Source: Pseudomonadota bacterium (lineage in GTDB: Bacteria; Desulfobacterota; Desulfobulbia; Desulfobulbales; SURF-16). From it: a stretch of DNA of 50,594 nucleotides. Within the stretch, counting starts at the first letter, position 1. Every line of letters begins with the position of its first letter. The stretch spans positions 1-50,594 of the forward strand of contig JAHIVT010000116.1 in the NCBI GenBank assembly GCA_018816555.1. The letters are read 5' to 3'. The position numbers were made by a program, and so were the translations under genes. This document shows, in pieces, positions 40,157 to 49,210 of the stretch. The notes under the pieces are model-generated. The model did not search any database and was not told the DNA's origin. It saw only the letters and a list, made by a program, of their open reading frames with translations.

Positions 40157-41008
40157 TTAGATTATATAAAATACTGAGGGCATGGTGCCCAAAGAGGGTT
40201 TACGTTGAATAGTGAACCTTGCCTTCAATACCTGTGAAATTTCAGAATTCGGATCATTCAGATCACCAAAAACCATCGCCTTTGTGTCACCGGTAGCTTC
40301 CACGCAGAGCGGCTGGAGGCCTTTTTTTACCCGCAAATCACAGAAGCTGCATTTTTCGACAACACCCCGCATTCTGGTGGGGAATTCCGGATTGATTTTT
40401 TTGATGAACGGCACGCCGTCTTTGGAACCGCGCGGATCACGCCAGTTGAAGCTTCTGGAGCCGTACGGACAGGCCGCCATACAGAAGCGGCAGCCGATAC
40501 AGCGGTGAAAGTCCATCATGATGATACCATCGGCATTCTTGAAGGTGGCCTTAGTGGGACAGGCCCGCACACAAGGCGGATTATCACAGTGATTACAGGT
40601 GACCAGAAATTGCATGCCATGCGTCCTGTCATCCTTTTTGTAGTGGCTTTCATCAGTAGGAAAGGCGTTGGTGAAAGGTACCTGCCACAGCCATTTGATT
40701 TCATCCTTCTTGTTGCCGAAATCCGGCACATTGAAATAGGTGTGGCAGGCTTCAATGCATTTTTCAGCCAACCCGGGATTGTCGTGGAATTTCACCGCGT
40801 CAATCACCATGCCGTACCGTTTGCCGGTTGGAGCTGCTCCGTGGCCGGCTGGTGCACCGTGAGCATCGGGTTGAGCGCCATGACCGCCACCATCTGATGA
40901 TGCCTGAACCTCTTTTTTCATCAGCATATTCAGGGCAGAAGGCGCTCCTATTCCGGCAACAGCTGATATGCCGGCAATCTTAAGGAATTTTCTTCTTGAA
41001 CTATCCAT
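40157..41008 (-). CDS. dsrO: DsrO, periplasmic [4Fe-4S] ferredoxin-like subunit
   Basis: 283 residues. A twin-arginine signal (SSRRKFLKIAG) sends it folded to the periplasm. Ferredoxin-type cysteine motifs are CNHCDNPPCVRACP, CIGCRFCMAACP and CSFCDLRV...LC, with an earlier CIEAC completing the clusters. A His/Gly/Ala-rich linker (GGGHGAQPDAHGAPAGHG) follows the signal. It transfers electrons between DsrP and DsrJ. The start codon shares one base with the dsrJ stop (TAATG). Confidence 0.95.
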   Translation of the reverse strand: MDSSRRKFLKIAGISAVAGIGAPSALNMLMKKEVQASSDGGGHGAQPDAHGAPAGHGAAPTGKRYGMVIDAVKFHDNPGLAEKCIEACHTYFNVPDFGNKKDEIKWLWQVPFTNAFPTDESHYKKDDRTHGMQFLVTCNHCDNPPCVRACPTKATFKNADGIIMMDFHRCIGCRFCMAACPYGSRSFNWRDPRGSKDGVPFIKKINPEFPTRMRGVVEKCSFCDLRVKKGLQPLCVEATGDTKAMVFGDLNDPNSEISQVLKARFTIQRKPSLGTMPSVFYII

Positions 41009-41403
41009 TATCTCGCCTCCTTCAATGCCAAATCTTCCTGGGGTGCGACATGGCAGTCCCAACAGTATGGATATACAGAAGCAAACGTGTGGCACACATC
41101 ACAGAATTTCGTCTTGTTGGTGTGGCAGTGCATACAGCCGTTCTGCAGGCTTTTCTCATACAGTACGCCGCCGGCTTCTACTTGTTCTCTTTTCCCTTCA
41201 CGAATGACTTCATCGCGCCAGACGTTCAGGAGTTCCATGTGTGACTCTTTCATATACTGAACAGGTTTCACACATTCCTTGTACCCAACCGGTTTTTCAA
41301 CCTTGGGCGCCTCAATCTTTTTCCCGGCATTATTAAAGATGGCAAACAGCATGAGGACCACGAAAATAATCAGGCCGGGAATAATTGTTCCTTTGTTGTA
41401 CAT
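41008..41403 (-). CDS. dsrJ: DsrJ, periplasmic trihaem cytochrome c subunit
   Basis: 131 residues: an N-terminal anchor helix (about 7-24), then three haem motifs CMHCH, CDVCH, CWDCH. A conserved non-haem Cys (about 44, GYKECVKP) corresponds in position to the Cys that ligates a haem in purple-sulfur-bacterial DsrJ, giving an unusual His/Cys haem. GGAGG Shine-Dalgarno at ATG 41403, four bases after the dsrK stop. Confidence 0.95.
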   Translation of the reverse strand: MYNKGTIIPGLIIFVVLMLFAIFNNAGKKIEAPKVEKPVGYKECVKPVQYMKESHMELLNVWRDEVIREGKREQVEAGGVLYEKSLQNGCMHCHTNKTKFCDVCHTFASVYPYCWDCHVAPQEDLALKEAR

Positions 41404-41407
41404 AGAA

Positions 41408-43033
41408 TTACCCCTCCACTCCTTCAAGAGGCTCGAAACGGAGTCCCGTTTCCCTCTCTTTTTCGCCGTCCATTATGAGGGCATTGCCCACTAATTCCGA
41501 AAGTCCGCATACGCCGACATTTGGAGTCCAGTATTCCACCAGCGCTGAAAGTGTTGCCCGGTCAATGGCGCAGACGCAGCTGAGCGTGTTGACGCCGAAT
41601 TTCTCTTCAACATGTTTCACCGCATTGGCCCTTGGCAGACCGGAGCGCATCCTGAGCTCCATGATTTCACCGGTGTTGAGTCCGGTGCCGCTGCCGCAGC
41701 AGAAGGTCTTCTCACGGATGCAGTTCTCCGGCATCTCATACCACTTGGGTACCACGTTATCGAGGATGTAGCGGGGCTCATCCAAAAGACCCATGGCACG
41801 GGCCGGGTTGCAGGAGTCATGGAAGGTCGGTATGCGATGCGCGTTGCGCATCGGGTCAAGTTTCAGTTTATTGTTTTTAATCAGGTCAGCCGTGAATTCG
41901 CTGATATGCACCATCTTGGTTGATGCTGCATTCTCAAAGATAGTGCCGGTGATCGGTGATTTGGGCACCTCAAGAAAATCGGCAGGACCGTTCATGGTGT
42001 CCATATACTGGTGCAGTACACGCCACATGTGGCCGCATTCACCGCCCAGTATCCATTTGACCCCGAGCCTCTTAGCCTCGGCATACATCTTGGCGTTCAG
42101 TTTCTTCATCATCTCGTTTGAGGTAAAGAGACCGAAGTTGCCGCCCTCGGATGAGTAGGTCGACCAGGTATAATCCAGACCGATATGCTCAAAGAGCAGC
42201 AGATAGCCCATGGCGGTGTAGATGCCCGGTTCGGCAAAGACGTCCGCCGACGGGGTGATGAAGAGAATCTCCGCGCCCTTGCGGTTCCAGGTCGGTGTAA
42301 TTTTGATACCGGTAATGGACTCGATGTCATCGCAGAGATATTCAACGTTCTCTTTCAGGGTATGGGGCTGGAGTCCCATGTGGTTACCGGTGCGGTTGGA
42401 GTTGGCCGCCGGTTCCAGAATCCAGTTGGTGCCTATCCCGACAAGATGCAGCAGTTCGCGCATCATCATGGTGATTTCCGCGGTGTCAATGCCGTAGGGG
42501 CAAAAGACGGAGCAGCGTCGGCATTCCGTACACTGATAAGCGTACATGAACCATTCTTTGAGAACGCCGACGGTCATGGGGCGACCGCCTGCCAGCTTGC
42601 CCAGCAGTTTGCCGGCGGTGGTGAAATCATTGCGATAAACGGAGCGGAGCAGTTCCGCCCGGAGAACGGGCATGTTCTTCGGATCGCCCGTGCCCAGGAA
42701 AAAGTGGCATTTATCCGCGCAGGCGCCACATCGGACACAGATATCCATGAAGATTTTCAAAGAGCGGAATTTATCCAGCCGCTCTTTCAAGCCATTTAAG
42801 ATGATATCCTCCCAGCCATCCGGAAGTTTCCAGTCCTCTTGATCAGGGCTCCACTCGCGTGGATTAGGAAACTTGTGGTATTCCACCATGGATTTTTTGG
42901 CAGGATAACAGAAGTTGCCCTCCTTGAAGACCGCCGGAACATCCATCCAGTCCCTTTTGGGGACGGACCCGGTCATTAGGGATGGCTCCCTTGCTACACT
43001 TACACCTAATTGAGCTGCTTTTGGAATCGCCAT
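41408..43033 (-). CDS. dsrK: DsrK, HdrD-like cytoplasmic catalytic subunit
   Basis: 541 residues. Two [4Fe-4S] motifs (CVRCGACADKC and CTECRRCSVFCP) are followed by the CCG-type half-motifs (HDSCNPAR and FCCGSGTGL) of the heterodisulfide-reductase catalytic cluster. It is thought to act on the DsrC trisulfide, linking sulfite reduction to the membrane. Full length for the family. Follows dsrM by 5 nt. Confidence 0.96.
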   Translation of the reverse strand: MAIPKAAQLGVSVAREPSLMTGSVPKRDWMDVPAVFKEGNFCYPAKKSMVEYHKFPNPREWSPDQEDWKLPDGWEDIILNGLKERLDKFRSLKIFMDICVRCGACADKCHFFLGTGDPKNMPVLRAELLRSVYRNDFTTAGKLLGKLAGGRPMTVGVLKEWFMYAYQCTECRRCSVFCPYGIDTAEITMMMRELLHLVGIGTNWILEPAANSNRTGNHMGLQPHTLKENVEYLCDDIESITGIKITPTWNRKGAEILFITPSADVFAEPGIYTAMGYLLLFEHIGLDYTWSTYSSEGGNFGLFTSNEMMKKLNAKMYAEAKRLGVKWILGGECGHMWRVLHQYMDTMNGPADFLEVPKSPITGTIFENAASTKMVHISEFTADLIKNNKLKLDPMRNAHRIPTFHDSCNPARAMGLLDEPRYILDNVVPKWYEMPENCIREKTFCCGSGTGLNTGEIMELRMRSGLPRANAVKHVEEKFGVNTLSCVCAIDRATLSALVEYWTPNVGVCGLSELVGNALIMDGEKERETGLRFEPLEGVEG

Positions 43034-43038
43034 TTTAT

Positions 43039-44034
43039 TTATTCCTTTTCAACTGGGATACCGGCATCTTTCATGAATTCCCTGAATTCATCTTCATAAG
43101 CCGCATATGAATGGGGCTTGATCGCCGGATCGTTCCATGGATTAATATGCCTTACTGCACGATTGTTATTTGACATGTTACGTGTGGGACTGAGGAAAAC
43201 ACCGCCCATATGCATCAGTTTGCTGAATGGGAAGTAGATCATCAAGGCGCACACAAGGGTGACATGGACAAAGAAAATGGAATGAATTCCAGCCGGCAGT
43301 ACAGGTGAAAAGGCTGCCAGACCGGCCGTAAGTTGTTTTACCGCAGCGATGTCCACCCGGTAGAAGTACCGCATGAGCAGACCGGTGACGCCGATGGCAA
43401 AGATCAGAAAGAGCGGAAAGTAGTCAGCCGGCAGTGATATGTAGCGAACCTGGCGCGATATCAGCCGTCTGAGGAAAAGGAAAGCAATGGCCGCCAGAAA
43501 GATGCTGTCTGTCAGGTACAGGCGGGGAGCACCGATCTGCAGCATGCCATCCGCGAATTCAATCAGCGGAACAAAAAATGGGATTGGCGCAGTGAAAAGA
43601 CGCAGGTGACGGAGTACGATAACCAGAAATGAGTAGTGAAACAGCAGAGCAAAGAGCCAGAGGTATTTACTGGACCCATAGACCAGTTTCGGTCCGTCAT
43701 GAATTTCTGCCTTTGTGTTTCTGAAGAGTGATCGGAAAAGGAAGATTTCCAAGATCATTCTGCCCAAGACTTCCAGCTTGTTGGATGGACAATCAAGCCG
43801 GTCATACTTGATCCAGGGCAGTGATTTTTCCTGCCCGCATGTGGTTGGAATTCGGAATGGTACCGGAGATTTTGCCCAATTGAGCACACGACTGACAAAC
43901 CCCACGATAAACACACCGAATGCCAGGTAGGGTAGCACCACCCCCAACAGGTACTGCAGACCTGTTACCTTCCCTCCCAAGAAGGCAACCACGATCAGTG
44001 CTAAGACTGCAATGAAGGGATACAGGACTCTCAT
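43039..44034 (-). CDS. dsrM: DsrM, membrane cytochrome b subunit
   Basis: 331 residues, NarI-like dihaem cytochrome b with about six membrane helices. Histidines suited to haem ligation appear in LFHYSFLVIVLRHLRLF and in HSIFFVHVTLVC. A long C-terminal cytoplasmic tail (NPWNDPAIKPHSYAAYEDEFREFMKDAGIP) is typical and probably contacts DsrK. First structural gene of dsrMKJOP. Confidence 0.95.
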   Translation of the reverse strand: MRVLYPFIAVLALIVVAFLGGKVTGLQYLLGVVLPYLAFGVFIVGFVSRVLNWAKSPVPFRIPTTCGQEKSLPWIKYDRLDCPSNKLEVLGRMILEIFLFRSLFRNTKAEIHDGPKLVYGSSKYLWLFALLFHYSFLVIVLRHLRLFTAPIPFFVPLIEFADGMLQIGAPRLYLTDSIFLAAIAFLFLRRLISRQVRYISLPADYFPLFLIFAIGVTGLLMRYFYRVDIAAVKQLTAGLAAFSPVLPAGIHSIFFVHVTLVCALMIYFPFSKLMHMGGVFLSPTRNMSNNNRAVRHINPWNDPAIKPHSYAAYEDEFREFMKDAGIPVEKE

Positions 44035-44114
44035 TTACCGTTACCTCGCCTCACTTTAAGTGTGTATAAAGTTCCCGAAGCGCATGCCTGAAAGGCCTGC
44101 ATCTTGCGGGGCCA

Positions 44115-44738
44115 CTAAAACAGTAACACCTGTGGTTTTGGGCCGCAGGCGTCATCAACCGACATCTTTTCCCTTTCCGGGGCGCCGCCGCTCTCTGCGG
44201 CTGCGTTTGCTGTCTGCATGTTCCGGCGCGCGAGAGCAGAGGGACAGATCGCTCCATCGGTAAGAATGCTTCTTCCATGCTGGATTTCACTTACTCGTAC
44301 CTTATAGATCTGTTCCTTGCTGTCCATGAACATGTCAAATATGACAAGCGCAGCGGCATCAATCCTGGCGTCAAATGCCAGCCATTCATTATATAATTCG
44401 GTCATTCCTTTTTTCAGGAGTTCCTTCCGCACAATCCCTTTCAGCTTGAAAATGAAAGAAACGGCATCTGCAGCTGAAACCTGCTGTACCGCCCTCATTT
44501 TGATGAGCTGCGTGAGGTCCGGGGTGAGAATCTCCTCGTCGCTGGGATCGCAGAGGACTTCATACAGTTCGGCAAGCCCGGTTCTGACTTTGTGACCTAC
44601 GGGATTGGCAAACTGGTCCTTCTGTTCTTTAAAGATATGAAATGCATCCGGAGAGAAGCTGCGTAAAATGCTGTCTTCCCATTTCTCCAAGATTTCAACC
44701 TTTTTTCCCTGCAGCAACTGATGTAGTTTTTTTCCCAT
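44115..44738 (-). CDS. RsbRD N-terminal-domain protein upstream of dsrMKJOP
   Basis: About 207 residues, all-helical, matching the RsbRD_N-type sensor domain (LLQGKKVEILEKWEDSILRSF ... VGHKVRTGLAELYEVLCDPSD ... FKLKGIVRKELL). No STAS, kinase or DNA-binding part follows; the last 50 residues are low-complexity. Similar genes precede dsrMKJOP in other sulfate reducers, so a regulatory or assembly role in this complex is likely but unproven. ATG 44738 starts the domain; the frame also opens at 44783. Same strand as the operon, 80 nt upstream of dsrM. Confidence 0.8.
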   Translation of the reverse strand: MGKKLHQLLQGKKVEILEKWEDSILRSFSPDAFHIFKEQKDQFANPVGHKVRTGLAELYEVLCDPSDEEILTPDLTQLIKMRAVQQVSAADAVSFIFKLKGIVRKELLKKGMTELYNEWLAFDARIDAAALVIFDMFMDSKEQIYKVRVSEIQHGRSILTDGAICPSALARRNMQTANAAAESGGAPEREKMSVDDACGPKPQVLLF

Positions 44739-44783
44739 TGGATACCGTATTTCAGTAAAGATACCTAAAAGATGAATGACCAT

Positions 44784-45444
44784 TCATATAATAAGTGCGA
44801 TGGTTATCACATTTGTTTTCAATTTTCAATGAAAAAAAATGTTTGGACCTCCTCCTTCACCCATGCAAATCGATCAGAATCCCGGCCTCCTGTTGCAGAT
44901 TTTTCAGCATAATGGGCAGATCACTGATATGGATGTGTCTCATATTGAATCTTTGTGGATGAATCTTCTTGTGCAGTTATAGTATGCAGAAGGTCTCCCG
45001 GCCTTTCCTGACCAGCCCTGGGTGGCGAGCGGTATTGCCGTTCTGCGGATTCTGGTTACCTGCAGCACCAGAGAGGAGATGTCTGAATCTGGTGCAGTCC
45101 CCCATCTCCCTGATTGTGAGCGATGATTCACCTGTGAAAATGCAGACTGCAGGGGAAATTTGAATGCATGGATATTAACCATGTCTGTACCGGGCTAAGT
45201 TTCCTAAAGAAAAGATAAAGAAATTAGGCACGAGGCAAGAGGAAAAGGGAAGAAAGGAGGCTGCAGAGCAAGGGCAAGGTCTTTGGCCGCCAGGATGCGC
45301 AGCAGACCTTTGGGATGGTGCTTCTCCCCAGCCCGCAGACTGGTGACAACGATGGGAAGACAGCTGGGGGTGCCGGATTTTCAAGGTGTAAAACCATGGT
45401 CAGTGGTTATGGTTGTGCTGCGGGAGCAGGCAATGAGTTGTGTT
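44784..45444. other. Intergenic region with a stop-split short frame
   Basis: About 660 bp. A plus-strand frame from ATG 44863 runs 39 codons to a TAG (44980-44982) and then stays open 47 more codons to a TGA at 45126. Neither half resembles a family I know. On the minus strand near 45215-45385, overlapping frames are open but lack starts. Likely decayed sequence. Confidence 0.45.
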
Positions 45445-46362
45445 TCAGAGGGTAATTTCCGTGCCCTCCCTGGCAAAGAAGATTTCCGTGGCTCCATTGT
45501 GGTTGCTCTGGCAATGGATTTTTGTCAATTCGTCTATGTGGTTATCGGTGCGCATGGGTTCATGGTGAAACAGGGCCAGGGATTTGACCTTGTTGCGGAT
45601 GGCCATGGGGCAGACATATTCAAAATAGGAATGCCCCCAGCCGGCCTTGCCCCTTTCATATTCGGCCTTGGTGTATTGGCAGTCGTAGATGAGCAGGTCG
45701 GCGCCGGCAATGAATTTTTCCAGCACCTCATTCTGTTCCCGGGCCACCAGCTCGCCCTCCTGGGCCATGGCCTCATCATAGGAGGGGTGGGCCGGATCGG
45801 TGATAAACAGGTTGCGGAAGGGTTCGGTGTCGTAGGCGGTGCACAGGACTTTGCCCTGGTATTCGAAACGGTATCCCAGGCAGAGTATGGGATGATTCAG
45901 GTATTTGGTGGTGAGCTTGATGCCGTCACCCAGGTCGAATTCCCCTTCTTTGAGGTCGATGTAGGTGATTGAGGCGCCGAGTTCCTCCCCTCTTATCGGA
46001 AAATACCGGTAGGTGAGCTGGCCGCCGACAATTTTTTCCAGGGTGTCCTGTTCGTAGGAAACCGGTCCGTAGACCTTCAGTCTGCTGCCGGGAATATAGA
46101 TGGGGGTGAAAAATGGAAATCCCATGATATGGTCCCAGTGGGTGTGGGACAGAAAGATTTCGGTTTGAATAGGTCCTTTGGGCAGGTCGTGTTGCATCAT
46201 GAAATTGCCGAGTTCGCGGATGCCGGAGCCGGCGTCGATGATAATCAGCCGGTTAATATCGGGAAACCGGACCTCCAGGCAGGGGGTATTGCCTCCATAC
46301 TTCATGGTCAGCGGTCCGGGGCAGGGAATGGAGCCGCGTACCCCCCAGAATTTTATTTTCAT
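45445..46362 (-). CDS. Metallo-beta-lactamase-fold hydrolase
   Basis: 305 residues. Metal-binding motif HTHWDH (73-78), with further ligands in LNHPILCLGYRF, YDTEP and the late FHHEP. The opening KIKFWGVRGSIPCPGP is typical of a phosphodiesterase-like branch of the MBL superfamily that includes PhnP-related proteins. Substrate unknown. It lies 3 nt downstream of the HDOD gene, with which it is surely co-transcribed; such MBL/HDOD pairs suggest nucleotide signalling. Confidence 0.9.
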   Translation of the reverse strand: MKIKFWGVRGSIPCPGPLTMKYGGNTPCLEVRFPDINRLIIIDAGSGIRELGNFMMQHDLPKGPIQTEIFLSHTHWDHIMGFPFFTPIYIPGSRLKVYGPVSYEQDTLEKIVGGQLTYRYFPIRGEELGASITYIDLKEGEFDLGDGIKLTTKYLNHPILCLGYRFEYQGKVLCTAYDTEPFRNLFITDPAHPSYDEAMAQEGELVAREQNEVLEKFIAGADLLIYDCQYTKAEYERGKAGWGHSYFEYVCPMAIRNKVKSLALFHHEPMRTDNHIDELTKIHCQSNHNGATEIFFAREGTEITL

Positions 46363-46365
46363 GAG

Positions 46366-47253
46366 TCACTCCTTGGCGATTTGCAGAAAAACCTGCGCTT
46401 TTTCTATTTCGTCCTGAACACTTCCAAGCAGAGCGGCCACCCTGGACCATTGCATGCCTGACGTAGCGATAATCTGATCCACCACCGGTACCTCCTGATG
46501 GATATCTCCGGCCGAACCTATGGAAAAGATATTGGCGAAAAGATTGGCCAGGGCTATAGTGGATACCAGGCCCCGTTTGTCTTCCGTGACGGTTTCCGGG
46601 TTATGGTGGTGGGTGAGGCAGGCGATCATGGCGGGGTTAAGCTGCCATTTTTCCCCGATCATTTTACCGGTCAAACGGTGATCAAAACCAAAAATCATTT
46701 TTTCCGCCCGCAGCAGGCTGCATCGTTGCAGATCGGCAAGATCAAGGGCCTGCTGGTACTGTTCCGGGAAACAGTTTGACAGCGGGATTTTGCCGAGATC
46801 GTGCAGCAGACCGGTGACAAAGTATTCTTCACGGAGTGTCACGGGCACGTTTTTTTCCCCGGCCAGGGCCTTGGCCGTAACCCCGACGCAGATTGAGTGG
46901 ATCCAGAAGGTGTCCATGGAGAAACACTGGGATTTTTCCTTGCCCAGGGTGCCGAGAATGGCGGTGCTCAAGGCCAGGTTCTTTACCGTGTTCAGACCCA
47001 GCATGATGATGGCGCGGGTCAGCGAGGTGACCTGATTGGGCAGAGAGTAATAGGCGGAGTTGATAAGTTTTAAGACATGGCCGGTGAGCACAGGGTCAAG
47101 GGCAATGACACGATTGAGGTCGTTGGGGGAGGTGTTGGGCTGGTTGCATACCTCCATCACCTTCGTTACCGTGGTTGACAGACTGGGCATTCTGTCGATA
47201 AAGTCACGAAGTTGACGAAAAAGTTCTTCTTTGGTGTCTAAAGGATTTGCCAT
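46366..47253 (-). CDS. HDOD-domain signalling protein
   Basis: 295 residues. An HDOD domain covers about 15-215: MPSLSTTVTKVMEVCNQPNTSPNDLNRVIALDPVLTGHVLKLINSAYY, AIIMLGLNTVKNLALS, and GLLHDLGKIPLSN retaining an HD pair. Most HDOD proteins lack hydrolase activity and act as signalling or regulatory partners for motility or c-di-GMP pathways. A second all-helical part follows (THHHNPET ... IALANLFANIF). First gene of a two-gene operon with the MBL hydrolase. Confidence 0.9.
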   Translation of the reverse strand: MANPLDTKEELFRQLRDFIDRMPSLSTTVTKVMEVCNQPNTSPNDLNRVIALDPVLTGHVLKLINSAYYSLPNQVTSLTRAIIMLGLNTVKNLALSTAILGTLGKEKSQCFSMDTFWIHSICVGVTAKALAGEKNVPVTLREEYFVTGLLHDLGKIPLSNCFPEQYQQALDLADLQRCSLLRAEKMIFGFDHRLTGKMIGEKWQLNPAMIACLTHHHNPETVTEDKRGLVSTIALANLFANIFSIGSAGDIHQEVPVVDQIIATSGMQWSRVAALLGSVQDEIEKAQVFLQIAKE

Positions 47254-47428
47254 TGGCTTCTCTTTCTTATAACCTGCGAAAAAAAAATTAAACCATCATA
47301 GTATTTTCCCGGGCAAGGGTCAAGCTGTCAGGGAAGTGTTTGCAAGGTTCTGTTTTTTCGCAGATTGCTCCGCTCTGCGGGGAAGTCGTAAAATCAATAA
47401 ACTATTATAAAACATAAAACAAAAAAAA

Positions 47429-49078
47429 ATGAAAACGGACAATAAATCATACATTATCGGCATTGATACAGGTGGAACCTATACCGACGCGGTGTTGATC
47501 CGGCGGCCGGACAACAAGGTGATAGTCGTTTCCAAGCATCCCACTACTCATCATAATCTCAGCCTGGGGATATCAAAATGTCTGCTGCAGCTGTTTTCCC
47601 AGTCCGAGGTGAGGCCGGCGGAGGTGGAGCTGGTGGCGGTGTCCACCACCCTGGCCACCAATGCGGTGGTGGAGGGCAAGGGCGCGGAAGTGGGATTACT
47701 GGTGGCCGGGCGGGCCAAGCCTTTCCGCTTGCCGGTGGTGTCAACCACCTTTCTGCGGGGCGGGCATAATCATCTGGGAGAGGAGGAAGAACCTCTTGAT
47801 ATGGGAGGGCTGGTGGATGCCGTGCAGCGTTACAAGAGCCATGTGGACGTCTATGCGGTCTGCGCCGCCATGAGCATTGTCAATCCCAACCATGAGAAGG
47901 TCATGGAAAAGGCCATCGGCCTTATTGATCCGAAACCGGTCTTCTGTTCCCACGAGGTAAGTGATCGGCCGGGAATCATGGAGCGGGCGGCAACATCCGT
48001 GCTTAATGCCCGGCTCATGCCTGTTATGCAGGAATTTTTGACCGGTATGCAGGATTCCCTGGCCTCCCTGGGGATCGCCGGCAAGGTCTTTATCATCCGT
48101 GGTGATGCGCAGCCCATGCCCATCAGCGACACCCATAAACAGGCGGCCTCCACGGTGGCCAGCGGTCCTGCCGCCACCGCCTGGTATGGCCTGTCCTTTT
48201 CGCCCGCCCCGGATGCGCTGATTGTCGATGTGGGCGGCACCACCACCGATATCACCCTGATTCGAGAGGGCCGGCCGGTTATTGATGTGGAGGGCAGTCT
48301 CATCGGCGAATGGCTGACCCATGTCGATGCCGTTAAAATGTCGACGGTGGGCGCCGGCGGCGACAGCCATGCCTCGGTCAGTGAGCGGGGCAAGCTCACT
48401 GTCGGCCCGGTACGGGTGCTGCCCCTGGCCATGTCCGACCAGACTCCGGCCCCGGCTGGGTGGATCGGCAAGGGCTTGCAGGACAGATGCCTCATGGCCG
48501 CACCTGATATCTCCCCGGAGGAGGCAGAGCAGGACAAGGTGCTGGCCTATCTTGTTCAGCATGGTCCGTCCACGCCGCAGGTGCTGAAAGACAATTTTGA
48601 CATGGCTGAAATCACCCTGCTGAGCCATCTCAAGGAGTTGGTCAAGCTGCAGTTGATCGTGGAAACAGGCTTTACTCCCACCGATGCCCTGCATGTTCTT
48701 GGCCAGCTTGAGCTGGGCGACCGGCAAAGGGCCGTGGAAGGGGCAGAGCGCCTTGCCGCAGCTCTCGGCATCGGCGTGGAAGAGTTCTGCCGACTGGTTC
48801 TGGCCGGAGTCGAGCAGAGAATTGAGGATGCCATTCTCGATCACATTCTGAAAATGGAGACAGGCAAAACCATGTCTGAGTTTTTCGCGAATTATCGCCA
48901 GAGTTCCTTATTCGATTTACGTTTTGTGGCCAAGGTGCCGATCGTTGGGATTGGCGCCGCCGCCCGCTATCTGCTGCCCGGAATTGCCGCCAGGCTGGGA
49001 ACCGAGGTCTTATTCCCGGAATACTATGAGGTGGGAAATGCCCTGGGTGCTGCTCTGATGGCGGTTACCGGCATATAA
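47429..49078 (+). CDS. Hydantoinase/oxoprolinase-family protein with an internal winged-helix-like segment
   Basis: 549 residues, HyuA-like ATPase fold. ATP-binding motifs are IGIDTGGTYTDAVLI near the N-terminus and LIVDVGGTTTDITLI at 264-278, with STTLATNAV and GAGGDSHA also typical. Family members hydrolyse 5-oxoproline or hydantoin with ATP, or act as acetone- or acetophenone-carboxylase-like subunits. Residues about 366-413 (QDKVLAYLVQHGPSTPQVL ... LLSHLKELVKLQLIVETG) look like an inserted winged helix, not expected in the enzyme fold. No HyuB partner is adjacent. The ATG follows an A-run without a Shine-Dalgarno. Confidence 0.85.
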   Translation: MKTDNKSYIIGIDTGGTYTDAVLIRRPDNKVIVVSKHPTTHHNLSLGISKCLLQLFSQSEVRPAEVELVAVSTTLATNAVVEGKGAEVGLLVAGRAKPFRLPVVSTTFLRGGHNHLGEEEEPLDMGGLVDAVQRYKSHVDVYAVCAAMSIVNPNHEKVMEKAIGLIDPKPVFCSHEVSDRPGIMERAATSVLNARLMPVMQEFLTGMQDSLASLGIAGKVFIIRGDAQPMPISDTHKQAASTVASGPAATAWYGLSFSPAPDALIVDVGGTTTDITLIREGRPVIDVEGSLIGEWLTHVDAVKMSTVGAGGDSHASVSERGKLTVGPVRVLPLAMSDQTPAPAGWIGKGLQDRCLMAAPDISPEEAEQDKVLAYLVQHGPSTPQVLKDNFDMAEITLLSHLKELVKLQLIVETGFTPTDALHVLGQLELGDRQRAVEGAERLAAALGIGVEEFCRLVLAGVEQRIEDAILDHILKMETGKTMSEFFANYRQSSLFDLRFVAKVPIVGIGAAARYLLPGIAARLGTEVLFPEYYEVGNALGAALMAVTGI

Positions 49079-49210
49079 CTTAACAAAATCACTGAAAGAA
49101 TGTGCGGCTATCATGATTGACACGAACGTTTTCCCCGTTATATAAAAAAGGATGATGTCCCTTTCGTCCTTTAGCATGAACATAAAGCCTGGAGATTGTT
49201 AACCCTCCTT

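Noticed and set aside
45175-45384. Minus-strand ORF upstream of the MBL hydrolase stop region
   Set aside because: Composition is low-complexity (Pro, Cys, Ser), with no ribosome site in keeping and no family match.
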